NCBI GenBank assembly: GCA_029851415.1
Contig: CM056741.1
Span: forward strand, 177,241,021 to 177,305,020
Length of the DNA stretch: 64,000 nt
Direction: 5' to 3'
Source of the DNA: Eretmocerus hayati
Taxonomy: Eukaryota > Arthropoda > Insecta > Hymenoptera > Aphelinidae
The notes beneath the pieces are model-generated. The model was not told the origin of the DNA. It saw only the letters and a list, made by a program, of their open reading frames with translations, and ran no database searches. This document shows, in pieces, positions 1-13,200 of this stretch (position 1 is its first letter; each line of letters starts with the position of its first letter). The position numbers were made by a program, and so were the translations under genes.

Positions 1-3000
1 GGCCACCCATCATACTTCACCCCTTTCACGTACAGGCAATTCAATAATCTGAGCGGAAAAATTTTGGACTGGCGTTCCATTATTATGAAAAAATTGTCGT
101 CCCATAGATATGAAGAAACGATTGGAAAAAGTCGTCATGGGCAAGCAGAGATTCAGTATTTATCTTATGGATATTTTGGCGTGAAATGTGTAACTTTCTG
201 CAATAATATCCATATTATTGATTGATTTCCCCTCGTGAACCACCTAAGAATTTCAAGCGTTGAGATCTCTCGCCCCACTCGCATCCGTAGATCAGGGTAC
301 TATAACTTATTAGAACGAAAGATTTTGAAGCTTAGACAGCTTGAATTCTGAGTGTGCTATCGCTGACGTCCGCGTCATAATCTTGATCCTCGGTACAGGA
401 GTAATATTAGGGGCCAAAACTTCAAGATTTTCAACGAGGAGACCACCCGTAAAGATCTCAATTTGTCAGATACATGTTGGCTCATGATTTTCTGAGAAGC
501 TCCTCGAATGAGACATCAATTGTTTTGATTTGCTCCGCTATGAAATTAGATTGATGAATCAGATTTATATATTGATTCTGTTGATTATGGCAAAAATCTG
601 TCAAATCGGGAACTTGTTTGAAACTGTGAGTAATGACTACCGCAGTCAATATTATAAACTCTGAACTCAAATTTATATAATCAAAGATTATCGGGAATGA
701 ATACCTCACCACTCCAATATCATTCACAGAGTTTTTCCGTCCTACATGCGTAGTGACTGAACAAAGATTTCAAAAATTCTTCCTCGTAAATCTTCAATAT
801 TGATATTGGCATAAGATTTTCGTGTTTTCCTTCGGCCCTGATTACCCTTGTAGGATATTTCTAGAGAAAAGAATAATCCATTCTTCAAGCTTCAATTATT
901 ATCTCATTACATTGTATTCTTTTCTGATAGCCTATTCTGTTCTTTCCTGTTTCCAGATTGTCAACATCCACATCTTGAAAGAATTCCTCTCAAGTAGGTT
1001 GAAAGTTTACGTTAGAGTTCCAACTATACGACAAGCTGCTGAAGAGGCTAACGAGATACCTTGTAAATTCTATGCTCAGTCTTGTTTCATCGTATTTATC
1101 TTCTCTGAAGAGAGAGAGAGAAAAAGAGTCACTTGGGTGAAGGTAGTCTGACAGAGAGGTACATAGAATACACGTCTTTCCTACGTGAACCATCTCGACA
1201 TTGCTCCTATTCTCGTTCAAGCTTCTTTTATTGCGTCAAGATATAGTATACATTTCTGTCGCTGTTCTCAAGTGCAACTTGCAGAGAAAGCGCAGTTTGG
1301 CGCAGTGTTCTTGGCTTTCCTGTTCAAACCTCCAGACCTCCCCCCTCCCCTTCCTTTTCTACTTTGCTTTTTCTCATTATCGTTTCCTTCTTGTCTTGCA
1401 CATACATACACGAGCCAAACTGTAAGAGTTTGAAACAGTGGGTAGAGGGTTTTAAGAATTGGTTAATTGAAGGAACGTCCGGTTTTGCCCTATCAATTTC
1501 TAGGAGCGGCTGGTGCAGTTGGAGATGATTTCTGTGGATTCGTATCGTTATCCGTGGATAAAATGAGGCTTGGAGGTATGGTCTTGAGGGTCATGTTTTT
1601 TTTAAGCCATTTACTATCATATCCCGTGCAGAGGACATTTTTCCAATTCCAATTTCAAAGTATCTTGATATTCTGAGACTATTTTGGTTGTTGCTTTTAT
1701 GAGTCCGAGCGGATCGAAGAATTTTGGTTTGATGTAAGAATACGTGAATTCTCTGGACTATACTTCTTTAATTTGTCTAGATCACCAACGTTTTGCCGGC
1801 CTATATATCGCCTCCTTCAGGGTATCTTACCTCTAGTATGACATATATGTAAATAAACATAGTGTCACTAGGACTTCACTCGAGCATGAGATTCGAGCTT
1901 GATCTCGAACAGCGAGATTGAACGAGATCGAGTCTGGAAGTCCGAAAAGTTCCGAGATAGCGAGAACGAGACGAGTCAAGTACAGCCAAAATCAGTCTCG
2001 AATCGAGACGAGATGGTAATGTTTATTCTCGATTATGCTCGCGAGACTTTAACACAATGGAAAATTCATGACCTAAGATATGAGATTAGCAAATTTTTCA
2101 AATGTCTGAAGTGAAGTACGGCTAAAGTAGGAGCATACATTCAGGATGAATGAAGAAAATGATCATATTTCTTCGTAGGATTCTTATATTTCCGAGAATT
2201 TTTGTATTTTCGTACGACATTCGAATTCAAATGAGAATACGCACTCTGGAGCCAGTAAGACCTTTCTAATGTGAGATCGATATTGACGACAATGAAGGTT
2301 CATCTAATATCAAACTAAACGAATAATGACATATTCATAAAATTAGAAGCAATCGTAGTTTATTCATACCCAGTTCTCGAAACCCAGACTTGGAAATTTT
2401 TCATCAAACTAATAACATAAAATGACAAAATTTCCAACTTTAGACTCATTTAGAACGAACATTAGCACTCTACATTCAATAGAACTAGCCCAAGATATTT
2501 GAAAGAGATGTGGCGTATCATTTTGCTATGCATTCCTATATGTATTTCTTCTACCTGACAAGTGACTATTTTTATTTAAATACCTATACTAGAAATAAGA
2601 TGCCCTAAAGAGTCCGACATGTAGGTTGGCGAAATGTTGGGGATCGAGCCCAAAATAAAGAAGGATAGTCCAGAGAACCCACGTATTTTTACATCAAACA
2701 AACATTCTGAGACTAGTTCAATGATACCAAACCCACCCTAGAGGCTTGAATAACAGGAAAAAATTGTTTTCATGACCATAAATTGCCGAAGGGCTTCTCG
2801 AAAGTGGTTTCAATGTGAAAGCACTTTGGATAGCACACATAAACTTCAACTATACAATGTATTCAGAATCATTATGAAATCTCTCCAAATCAATCAGAAT
2901 AGTATGGAATATTCTTGTTGAAGTTCAAATGCATCGAACCTTAGATCGTTTATTGTACAGCAAGTTAACCATGGAATTCTTTCCACGGTCTGATTAAATA

Positions 3001-3351
3001 TAACCCCTAGTTCAAAAAAGTGACAAATGAAACTATTACCAGATAAATTAAGTAGCTTGCGTGGTGAAAAATAGAGCAACTTTGCTGAGACGTCAGCTAC
3101 TTGCACGTTACTTGCTCATTTTTTGTGAAAATATCAAGGTTACAGTTCTCATAATCTCCCGCGTTTCCCAAAGACCGAAAGTGTTTCCCGCACATCTTTA
3201 AAAATGATCGAGATCCGTATCAAGAAGAACATTCTGCGGAACGCACGAATCGCATTTTTGGCCTCGTATGTGATTTTGATGACGAAAAGTCATCGGTTGC
3301 GTGAACGATTTGCAACTAAAAGCTCATGGACTCATACTCTTGTACCCAAAC
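1..3351. other. No gene recognised (left edge)
   Basis: This AT-rich stretch has only short open frames without splice-bounded or family-like features. A local run rich in GAGATCGAG/CTCGAG-type words lies at about 1880-2045. I see no RNA gene or mobile-element ends here. Confidence 0.5.
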
Positions 3352-3354
3352 TCA

Positions 3355-3697
3355 CAAGGGGAGGACCTGACCTTTGGATCACCAATCTTTTCCAAAATTT
3401 TTTTACAGTTTTATGTCACCTAGAATATGAATAATCCAGAGTAACTCCGTCAAATGGGCCTCCTGTTCAAAGCTACAAGCAAAAATGTTAGCGTTGCCAG
3501 TATACCTATATATATATATATATATATATCACTTTTTCACATGGGCCTATATGGGCAATGTTAATGTCATGGGCTGTAACTTTGAACGGGAGGCCCATTT
3601 GACGGAGTTACTCTGGATTCTTCATATTCTAGGTAATACAAAACTGTAAAAAAATTTTAGACAAGATTGGTCATCCAAAGGTCTGGTCCCCCCCTTG
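3355..3697. mobile_element. Foldback MITE, TNA-TSD family, copy 1
   Basis: This is a 343-bp element with termini CAAGGGG...CCCCCTTG, flanked by TCA on both sides (3352-3354 and 3698-3700). The two arms of about 115 bp are near-complementary and share the motifs TTTACAGTTTT and GAGTAACTCCGTCAAATGGG. The centre carries a TA microsatellite at about 3511-3528. The asymmetric centre is in the opposite orientation to copies 2 and 3. It has no coding capacity. Confidence 0.85.
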
Positions 3698-3700
3698 TCA

Positions 3701-6700
3701 GTCTGCCTGATCCCTCAAATATCGATAAGTTCTGCACCATAATTTTCTGCTGATTTTGAAATCTTGTGGTCTTCAGTGATATTTTCTTTGTGGCTCTTTA
3801 CGCGCTGACTATTGTGAGTGTTATATTAGGCTACCTGATTTAATTATCGACCAAAGTAAAATTGAGCACACCTGAAAATTTTTGAGAAAGGATTTTTATG
3901 AAAACATTGTTTGAGCATGGTCATTGGAAACGAAAGTAACTCAATGTATTTCATAGATATTCAATTATCATATTAGATTAATTCAAGCTGGATTGAAAAA
4001 ATTTGACGTGTGCAAAAGCAATGAAAAAAAATGTCACACATGTATCTCAATTTCCATTTAAGTCTTAAAAAGAGTGCATCAATCTCCAACAGATTAGTTC
4101 AAAGCTAATTACTCGTAACATGCAAGGTTTTGAGGCCAACAGCCAGTTTGTAGGGTACAGAAATGAAATTTTGTATCGTTCAGTCTGTAGATTGGTCTAT
4201 CAGGTGAATAGCGCAAGCTTTTTCCCGACCGAGCTGGTTTACTTGAATTCCGTGTAGCAATAGCAGCAGCAAGTACGAATTCAGAAGATTGTCCTGTGCT
4301 CGTGTGTGGCTCTCTTTTATGCCGTATGACATCTGGCTGTTCACCACTTGCCTTTGATTCGACAACATTTTCTCAGAGTGCGCACTTTCTTTCCCATTTT
4401 ACTTTCGAGACTCATTCCTTTTTCACGTTCTCCTTATTCTCTCAAAGCCAACGAGAATGCGCTAAGTATGCTACTATTCTAAAAATGCATGGATGCACGC
4501 GGAATTATTTTTATGAGCCCCTTTGTGGATACCTGAGTGGCAAATTTTCAGCTTTGTGATTCTCTTTCATGTTCTATAACGATCTCCCTCATTTTCAAGA
4601 ATGTTGAATAAGTATTGGGAACAGGCGTGTTGCATGGATTTTGAATGGAATATGAAATCATGTTTTGCTCCTTGTATATCCTCTGTAGTCATCCAATGCA
4701 TCATCAAACATCTTTGATGTGTAACAGTTAGCCCTCTGTATTTCCGGCCGGGGATTATGCTCATCGGGGTTGCCAGGTGAAAGTCATTAACTATTCCAAT
4801 CGAACACAAGATTTATTCTATTTCTCAATTCTATAAGGATTTCAGGAAGATTTTTGACTACCTTTCATATTATTTTGATTTTTCTGCAGGGATACCTTTA
4901 CTCACAAGAATCTTCGAATGAAGCGTATCCTTCAAACGGTTTTTTTTTTAATGAATTTTGCGTACAGTTCGTCTATTTTTACTCACAGTTTATCAAAAAG
5001 TATAGTTCGATGAACGGGAGTGAAACCTATTATTCGCATCTTCGTGATGATTCCGACCCTCGCCTGCAGCTCGGTCCGGAAATCCATCACTCAGGGATAG
5101 AAAAAATATTTCGCTTCCTTCTATCGAAATGTATTCATTCTGGGCTTTATTTGATGCACTGATGTACTCAACCTCTAAATTCCCATAAGCACAAGGTCTT
5201 CGTATTCACGGTTTCGGTATTCGTGACATCTCTGATGGACGCACTAACACCGAATATGGGAGACTGCTTGTACGTTTTCAACAGGAGTCTTTTTTCGAAT
5301 AACTGCATACTTGAGCAAATTAGAATCTGCCTGACAGTTGTGGTCCTACGAGATTGAGTCAGTCGTATGAATATCTGGGTAACTCGTTTTGTTATCAAGA
5401 GTAATGATGTTGCGGGTTTCCAAAACAGGTTGGTAGTAACATCATGTACCCCATATATCTTCTAACTTCATTTCCATATCCATATTTATACGGGATTTTG
5501 AAGTCGATCGCTGGAGTAGTTATCGAGTGTGAAGAGCATAAGTGAGATCTTCTCATTCACAGGTCTATGTGAATCTAGTCTAAACGCCTTATCGTAAATT
5601 TCAGATTTTGAATTCATCAACGTAGTACTTTGGAATATTTTTCATTTTTAGGAAAATTTGTGATCATAATTTAGGAAAATTTCTACACGGAGGATGATTT
5701 TTACATAGCCAGAATATAGTATTTCCACGAAAGCTCAACCCTGAGAGCAATTTTCAGGATATTCATATGAATTTTTGAGGCTCTCCAATTGGCTCATGAT
5801 GTTTTGGCTCGTACTTCCATGAATAATACTTTTTATGAAAAATCCTCCGATGTATCTTCGTATCTTCAACGAAATTTGAAGGTGCACAGACTCACTTAGA
5901 AGATGTTCGATTGGATCTGTACCAGGGACAGTAATTAGACTACCAATTCGTGAATTCAATATCCTAGTAATTAAATTGGCCACATGAGGCTTATTGCTTT
6001 CTAACGTTTAATATCTCCCAGCTCACCTCAAAATTGATTCGGACGCGCGAGCACACAGATAAATTCTATACCCTTCGAAATTTAATGTCTTTTAAATGAT
6101 GGAAATCGTTTAAGAGCTATCCCAACAAGAAGCCTCAAATTTTACTGGAAGAATTGTATGATATGAGCGAGTATCCCAATCTACCATCACTCGAAACATA
6201 ATTTGAGTATTCCAAACCACATATTTTCCTGACTATTCTCAGTACAAACAAAGGAAGTAAGGTCGAAGCAATTCCATTCTTAAACTACCATCTCTCAGCA
6301 CGGGAGTAAAAAAAAACAATTGTCATTATCTCTATGCTAGCCCGCTCATCACACCAACCACACGAAAACTAAAATAAACTTTAAAATACATACGTACACG
6401 TTCACATATATATTATTCATAGTATTAGAAGGCTAGCTAAAGGCAGACTTTTGTCAGTGTTCGACGAGCTTTCGAAACCGCTTTGCTGGCGACGAAGATG
6501 AGTGGCCCGAGGGTATCTACACTGCGGCACAACTGGCTACACACACCTCTATATGATGAAGGAAAGTACACTCTTGAGATGGATAGACGAGTGAGCATGA
6601 GGGTATAGAGAATAAGTAGCCCAGACTAAAAGCGAGAGGAGGAGACTCAGAGTACGGGAGACAATTAGAAGTTGGTCGCAGAACTCGCTCAAACATTTGC

Positions 6701-7065
6701 AACAGGCCTGTCGTCAACGGAGCGTAAGTAGAATCCTCGGCCTTCTCGAGTTACATTGTATGTTCATGTACTGGTGATACGTGTACTCGGATACACAAAC
6801 ACATACATGTGAGTCCGTTTGTATGTGGACATTTGAATTGACCAACGTCTAAGGTTGACGTGCGCAAATAGAGGTTAAGTTGAATGTGTAAACGGCAGAT
6901 TTTCCAATTCATTCGTTTTATCCGTTTCCTTTTTCCCCCGAGGATTTGGTGATACTATCTCTACATGGTCAGTCAACAGGCCTAGTGGCGATAAGCCAAT
7001 TTTGGTCATCAGACGCGTGTTACCCCCCACCTTTTGTTTTGGTTCTCTTGAAGGTCTTTCTCAAG
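3701..7065. other. No gene recognised; one pogo-like fragment
   Basis: The stretch is AT-rich with short open frames that I do not believe. A block at about 4890-5162 follows a TTTTCTGCAG acceptor-like site but has no recognisable protein. A pogo-like remnant at about 5.2 kb is listed separately. Confidence 0.45.
5181..5233. repeat. Remnant of the pogo-like element found at 38.1 kb
   Basis: This short block matches the right part of the 38,124-38,866 element (about 38,780-38,825), sharing CATAAGC..AAGGTC, TATTC.CGGTTTCGGTATTC and adjacent bases. Several CG dinucleotides of the 38-kb copy are CA or TG here, as expected for an older copy decayed by CpG deamination. No opposite end is visible. 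Confidence 0.55.
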
Positions 7066-7067
7066 TA

Positions 7068-8298
7068 GGGGAGAATGGGGCGAATTAGGACAAGCAAGAT
7101 AGCTTGGTTGTGGGTGAGTCTAGGCTTCCGCCACGTAAATACATTTTCAAAAGCATCACAGACAATGGTTTTTACGGCGGTTAGACCTCCCGAAACGATA
7201 CTGGGAGTCCTCGCTGACGTAGGGGTGCTTTTTGAGGGCCTCACGCGGTTTATTTTGGAAATGCAAGATTACACGCTGCTTCTGCATAACTGGACGAACT
7301 TCATCGCCATTGAGAGGTCGAAACCTACGTCACAGGACAAAGATTTTGAGCCATTGTGGATCAAAATTGGTTGAATTGGAGATGAGTAATCGCAATTTCG
7401 CGAAAAAAATGCTTGACGGCATTTTAGGACAAACTGGACGGGGCGAATTAGGACAATACTAAATCTCATCTAAAGTCGGTCGACCGATCGCGTGTCCGTG
7501 TTTTGAGAGGACGATTGCCCGTATCGAGGTGCGTATGCATTCGCGCAAATTTTTCGAAGCGCTGGTGGTTGAGGATATGTTCGGTTATTGAAAATGGGTG
7601 AAAAAGTGAAGTTACAATGTCCGATGATGGTTATAGGGGTCGGATAAGAGGTCAGAAGTCGTTTTTTACGTGTTCAAAAATGGTGCTCGATTTCCACATT
7701 TTCTTTCTCGCATTCGCTGATATTAGGTTGATTGTCGCACTCTATCATATGGATAGTTGACTTAGGGAGAGTAAAGGTACCTCCAATTTGAAGAAAAACT
7801 AGTGAAGGTCGACTCCCAGAAGTTACAAAACGATTGCTGATTGCTGAAGACAATAGTGCACGAATAAAGCGCCTATTTCAATAATGCTGAAGAATGACAC
7901 AAAAATGGCTCGCTTGGTCGGGCTATGGGAGGATGTAGAAGTCCCAGGTGGGTTTCCCTATTGATTTTGGGTATTTACCACGTGTTTCGGTCGACAAATG
8001 CGACTCTGATAGGCGAAAAATATTGCATTACACTTCGATTTCCAAAGGCTGCCCTAATTTGCCCACAAAGCTGTCCTAAAATGTTCTCAAACGCAGGGCG
8101 AATTAGGACAGATTTCTTTCTCAAACTTCAAAAGAAAATATGAAAGTGGTGACCTAGGGGTCTGAAAATTTTTCTACGATCTATCCAATAGTTGAACTTC
8201 AAAGTCCCGTAGCACGCTTATCCAGTATCACCAGGTATTATCAAGTATCGCCAGGTAGCCCCACTGCAAAATCTGTCCTAATTTGCCCCACTCTCCCC
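7068..8298. mobile_element. TA-flanked TIR element with reiterated subterminal motif
   Basis: The element is 1231 bp, begins GGGGAGAATGGGGCGAATTA and ends with the near inverted copy (TAATTTGCCCCACTCTCCCC). TA lies on both sides (7066-7067, 8299-8300). The motif GGGCGAATTAGGACA recurs internally at about 7440 and 8097, with inverted forms near 8053. Open frames are short (longest about 99 codons at 7075-7374) and match no transposase I know, so it is probably non-autonomous. TA duplication is compatible with Tc1/mariner and some other superfamilies; I do not assign one. Confidence 0.7.
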
Positions 8299-8300
8299 TA

Positions 8301-9144
8301 TATTTTCCACTCCTGATGTCATTTGGAAAAAAATGTCAAGCTATCGATTGATTGTGAATTCAATTTCAAGTTGGTCTCGATCATCACGCTGATCTCGCAC
8401 GGTGACATTTACTGTGACTGGACTCATCTTCATTTTTTCATATTCAAATGAGTGTAAACATTGCCCAAGATCAGAATTCAACAAGTCCATAAAATTCCGA
8501 AACAATTCTTGACGGAGTAGTTCTATTCGATTGAATTTTTTTGCGAATGCTACCTATCGTCAAGTGAATTTTTCCCTCGAATGAATCTGTTCTATCAATC
8601 CGAAAACTCGACGGACATCACGACCTACGATATTGATGTAATTGAGTAATACATTCCAGTATTGATCCTCACCATGAAATCGGATAATTATGGATCATGC
8701 GAGTATTGTATGTAGCCCACTTTTTGTATTGCAATAAATTTCGACCCGAAAATCACACAGAATGTTCCAAAAGCTAGTTTTGATCATGAGACGTCAAGCT
8801 TTCGAACAAAAGTCAACCATACGCTCTGCAATAAATCATTCCAAACTTGGAGCAAAAGAGAAGGCTCGTGGCTTGAGTTACTCAGTTATACAGTATTGCA
8901 TTTTAACAGTGTATTGTATTGATGAGGATTTCGGCATCGCTCCTGAAGAATAAGATTCATCCAACATCCAAGGGAAGCTATCCATAAATGACAAGCTATA
9001 CTTGTATGAAATCGTTAGGATGACTTCTAAAAACTCGATAGAAATGACGAATTTTGTAGTTACTATCAACAAGTTCGTTGAAGGATATCCTAAATTTTGC
9101 TTTTGTTGTTAATCAAATGTCCCAAATTCCTCCGAGTCTATTGA
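8301..9144. other. No gene recognised
   Basis: AT-rich sequence with no recognisable coding, RNA or repeat structure before the exon-like block that starts near 9145. Confidence 0.45.
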
Positions 9145-9442
9145 CCTATCTCACACCTCAACAAACACCCAAATTTCCCGAGAACCTCACCACTAATCAT
9201 ACAAAATCCCTCAATCAAAGTCAAACTCAATCACAGAGAAATGAACGACCCATTTACAAGCTCACCTACCCGCCACCTCAATCGTTTACCTACAGAAAAT
9301 CAAATACGTCTGACCGAACGCGTACTCGTACTACTGACAATCAACCATCCACCCAAGTTTGCCTTCAAAACTTCCGTATTGTTCCGTCTACTAGGCGTTT
9401 TCTCAACTCTCGTCGTCATCTTCAATGTTTCAGCTAATCTGA
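9145..9442 (+). CDS. Candidate exon of a single-pass membrane protein, cut by the LTR element
   Basis: I do not recognise the protein. One frame stays open from 9145 into the retrotransposon, with an ATG at 9241. It would encode about 45 mostly polar residues followed by a hydrophobic stretch (SVLFRLLGVFSTLVVIFNVS) suited to a signal-anchor membrane segment. Its codon third positions favour C/T. The retrotransposon entered at the CTGA target site (9439-9442). If the element is removed, the frame would run only about seven more codons beyond 15,902, or exit at a possible GT donor there. A second overlapping frame (9078-9437) is also open but low-complexity, so coding status is uncertain. The alternative is chance open frames in a C/T-rich stretch. 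Confidence 0.3.
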
Positions 9443-9749
9443 TATGGGCCCCTTTATGCCCGTGACTTTACTGGTCGGGCCGCGGGGCTACCATTTCCCA
9501 TTGGGGGAATTATTGATACGGACCGGGGCGATTATTGACCAACTCGTCAATAGATTTACTTGGATTTATTGATAGGTTATGTAGGTATACATTGGTATAC
9601 AAACTGCGAGCTAGTCATAGCTAGCCGCCGGTAACGTAACTGCTGAGCGCAGGCTCTCCAGCCTTGCTCCCCATGCTTCCCCTACTCTCCCGCCGGAGGG
9701 GCGGTTGTAGCTATATAGGTTATATCTATGAGGGCACTCGGTGCCTACA
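9443..9749 (-). repeat. 3' LTR
   Basis: This 307-bp LTR begins TGTAGGCACC on the minus strand and ends GGCCCATA. It matches the 5' LTR base for base as far as I can read. It contains TATATAG near its start and a polyadenylation signal AATAAA (plus-strand TTTATT at 9565-9570). Confidence 0.93.
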
Positions 9750-9752
9750 ATA

Positions 9753-9761
9753 CTCCCCCCT
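9753..9761 (-). other. Polypurine tract
   Basis: On the minus strand AGGGGGGAG followed by TAT directly abuts the TGTAGG start of the 3' LTR. This is the expected position and composition for plus-strand DNA priming. Confidence 0.8.
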
Positions 9762-10209
9762 GGGGAGACGGAGTCTCGGGTTTTTGAAAAAATGAAATTA
9801 CATGATTTTGAGGTAGACTGCTTAAGTTTGAGAGAAAAATGAATGGCTTTTCGCAATATGAATGAATCAGTTGTATTAATTACTAATAGGAATTTAGTGA
9901 CGGTATTGATCGTCGATGGCATGTAGTTTTTTGGTGAAAAAAGATGCCTTTGGTAGACGCAAACGTCTTTGGTGAACGTAGAAGTCTAGATAAGAAGATA
10001 AAGAGTTGACAGAGGGTTCTCTCGAATAGGCTGAGTTGAAATGTAGAGCTTGAGCTGAGCTTGAGCTTTTAACATTCAACGAACCTGATATTACCTTAAC
10101 CTAAGTTATTTTCTGACAGATTCATCATGATAACTTAAGAAGTAGTGGTATTGGACTGTCCCTAAATTAAGGACTACGGAAGAGTTAATTGCACTTAGCA
10201 CTGTTGCAC

Positions 10210-13200
10210 TCAACACACTATTTGCACTTTCTTCTTTCTTGCATATGTCCTTAGTGGCGGTGGATTATTGTCCACGGTTGGCGATTGCGCTGTTGGCTGT
10301 ACGTTCGCAGTGCTCGGTCCGTCGGACGGGTTATTGGCGTACGAATGCTCGAGTACAACGTTTTGCGCGGTCGCGGGGTCTTGGCCGTCAGAGGCCGGTC
10401 CGGGCGCGGGTACAGGAGCAGTTTCTTCGATGAAAAATGCTGGTTTGAGCCGCTCGACCGATACCGATTTTATGACGCCATCGATGTCAATTTTGAAGAC
10501 CCTGTCCGACACACGTTCGATGATTTTATGCGGGCCGGTGTACGGTTGCTCCAGGGGAGGCTTTTCCGCGTCGACGCGTAAAAATACATGTGAACAGCTG
10601 TGCAGGTCCTTAAAATAGAACGTTCGACGCTTGTATTTCTGAGTGACCGGGACGGGACGAACCTGACGCATATATTCTCGGAATTCTTCAAGGAAGATCT
10701 GCGGGTCGGCCGTGAACTCGCCTTCGGCCATGAATTCACCTGGAATACGCAGGGTTGTACCAAACAAGTATTCCGCGGGCGAGGCATTTGTGTCGAGTCG
10801 GATACGCGTGCGCAGTCCCAACAACACGGTTGACAGCTTACGGGACCATTGGGGATCATCCTCGTGACACATGAGGGCTACTTTGAAATCTCGGTGCCAT
10901 CTTTCTACTAGACCGTTCGCGGCAGGATGATACGCTGTGGTGTGTATGCGCTGTGTGCCTGTCATGGAAAGTAACGCGTTGAGTATGGTAGACTCGAATT
11001 GGGAACCTTGATCTGTTGTGATCGTGACCGGAGCACCGTATCGCGAGATCCAGAGATCGTAGAAGGCTCGTGTGATGGTCTTGGCTGTGATGTCTCGAAG
11101 AGGAATTGCTTCTGGCCATCGTGAGAATCTGTCAACAATGGTCAGACAATAGCGATATCCTTCGGAGTCGCGCCAGGGACCGACTATATCCATGTGGATG
11201 TGTTTGAATCGAGCATCGGGCTCTGTGAAGGGTTGCGGTAGCTTTTTCACATGGCGTGATACTTTTGATCTTTGACACTGGAGGCAGTTTTTAGCGAATC
11301 GAGCGACGTCTCGAGAGATTGTTGGCCAAAAATAATTTCGTCGGATCAGGCGATCAGTTACGCGATTATTCGGATGGGCCGGCTCGTGTATGAGCTTAAA
11401 AACTTGTTCTCGTAGTGGAGCTGGTATGTACGGACGGATGGACTCGCCGTGTACATCGAAAAATAGAGACACGTTATTCCACGTCATTTGTTTATAACGA
11501 TTGTGGAAGTTCGGTGCTTCCCGTATCAGAGCGAACTCCTGATCGGCGAGCTGTGCCTCTGCAAGCTCTTTCAGATCAAGACTTGGCTCTAAGACGATAG
11601 AGTCGATTCGTGAAAGCGCATCAGCGACAACGTTACTCGAGCCCGGAATATACTCAATATCTGTAGTAAATTGGCTGATGTAGTTGAGCTGACGAAGGCG
11701 CCGTGGATCGGCTTTATCGTGTGTTTGCTGAAAGACGTACATTAACGGCTTGTGATCGGTGACAGCTTTAAAAGCGCGCCCCTCCAAGAAATATTTGAAG
11801 TAACGTATACTTTCGAAGATAGCTGTGAGTTCGCGATCGTAAGTTGAATAGTTTCTTTGAGCAGAGTTGAATTTGGACGAATAGAAAGCAAGCGGTTGCC
11901 AACGGCCGTCGAGGAATTGTTCGAGCACGCCTCCCATGGCCTTGTCCGAAGCATCCGTGACTATGCGCGTCTTTGCGTCACCTGAAGGGTGCGCGAGGAG
12001 GGCAGCGTTTGCGAGGTCCGATAGAGTCTGTGTAAAGGCTTTTTCAGCTTCTTCAGTCCAGACGAGCTCTCTTTTGTCGTTTTTCTTTGGTTCAGGAAGA
12101 ATCGCGTGCAATGGAGCTTGAGTCTCAGCGGCGTGTGGTATACAGCGGCGGTAGAAGTTGACCATGCCTAGGAAGCGGCGAAGTTCACATACGGTCGAGG
12201 GTTTTGGCATTTTTGAAATTGCCTCAACTCTCTCGGGTACGGGCTTAACGCCTTCCGAGTTAACCAGATAGCCGAGAAAGACGACTTCAGATGCGCCGAA
12301 CGTGCATTTATCAACGTTAATCTGAAGGTTGAAATCCCTGAGTCGTTTGAAAACTTCGCGTAGATGCTCTTCGTGCTCTTCGGGGGACGATGAGAAGATC
12401 AGAATATCATCCGCGTAGATAAAAACGTAGTCAAGGTCGCGAAAGATGTGATTTAGCCATCTTTGCAGGGTAGCAGAAGCATTTTTTAGCCCAAATGGCA
12501 TAAACAAATACTCGAATAGCCCGAATGGTGTTATTACTGCTGTCTTGTGTATATCCTCTTTTGCAACGGGAATTTGGTAAAAGGCTTTACGTAAGTCCAG
12601 CGTAGTAAAGATCTTGGCGCCACGTAAATTGTTGGCGAAATCCAGAACGTGTGTAGGTGGATAGCGGTCGGGGATTGTGACGGAGTTGACCCCTCTGTAA
12701 TCACCGCAGACTCTCCATGTCCCGTCTTTCTTTCCAACCATGTGTATGGGACTGGCCCATGAGCTGCTGGAAGGTCTAAGGGCGCCATATCCAAGAAGTT
12801 CGTTGAAGTCTTTCTTGGCCGCAGCGAGCTTGTCCGGCGGAAGACGGCGAGCTTTGGCTGGTTTGGGTACTCCTTTCGAAACGATATGATGGAAGATTTG
12901 ATTGTGAATCTCATCACGAATTTCGGGGAGTTTTTGGCGCGGGTTGACGGTCTCTGGAAATTCGATTAACATTTTCCTGTATTTGCAGGCGGTGCTGATT
13001 GTTTTGATCCCTAAGTATTTGACTCTTTTGATGGTACCTTGTGTCACGAGACATGTTAAGTTGTCGGCGAGAAGCTTATTGCGGAGGTCGACCGTAAGAC
13101 CGAAGTGGACTAAAAGGTCTGCTCCGATAATAGCGTAAGGTACATCGGCTACAACGAAGTTCCACGTGAAATCGCGGCGTAGACCTAGATTCAAAACGCG

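Noticed and set aside
7075..7374. Transposase in the 1.23-kb TA-flanked element
   Set aside because: The 99-codon frame has no DDE/D motif or helix-turn-helix and begins in the terminal repeat.
9750..10209. Envelope gene in the LTR element
   Set aside because: The space between pol and the 3' LTR is about 460 bp with only a 61-codon frame lacking a signal peptide or membrane segment.
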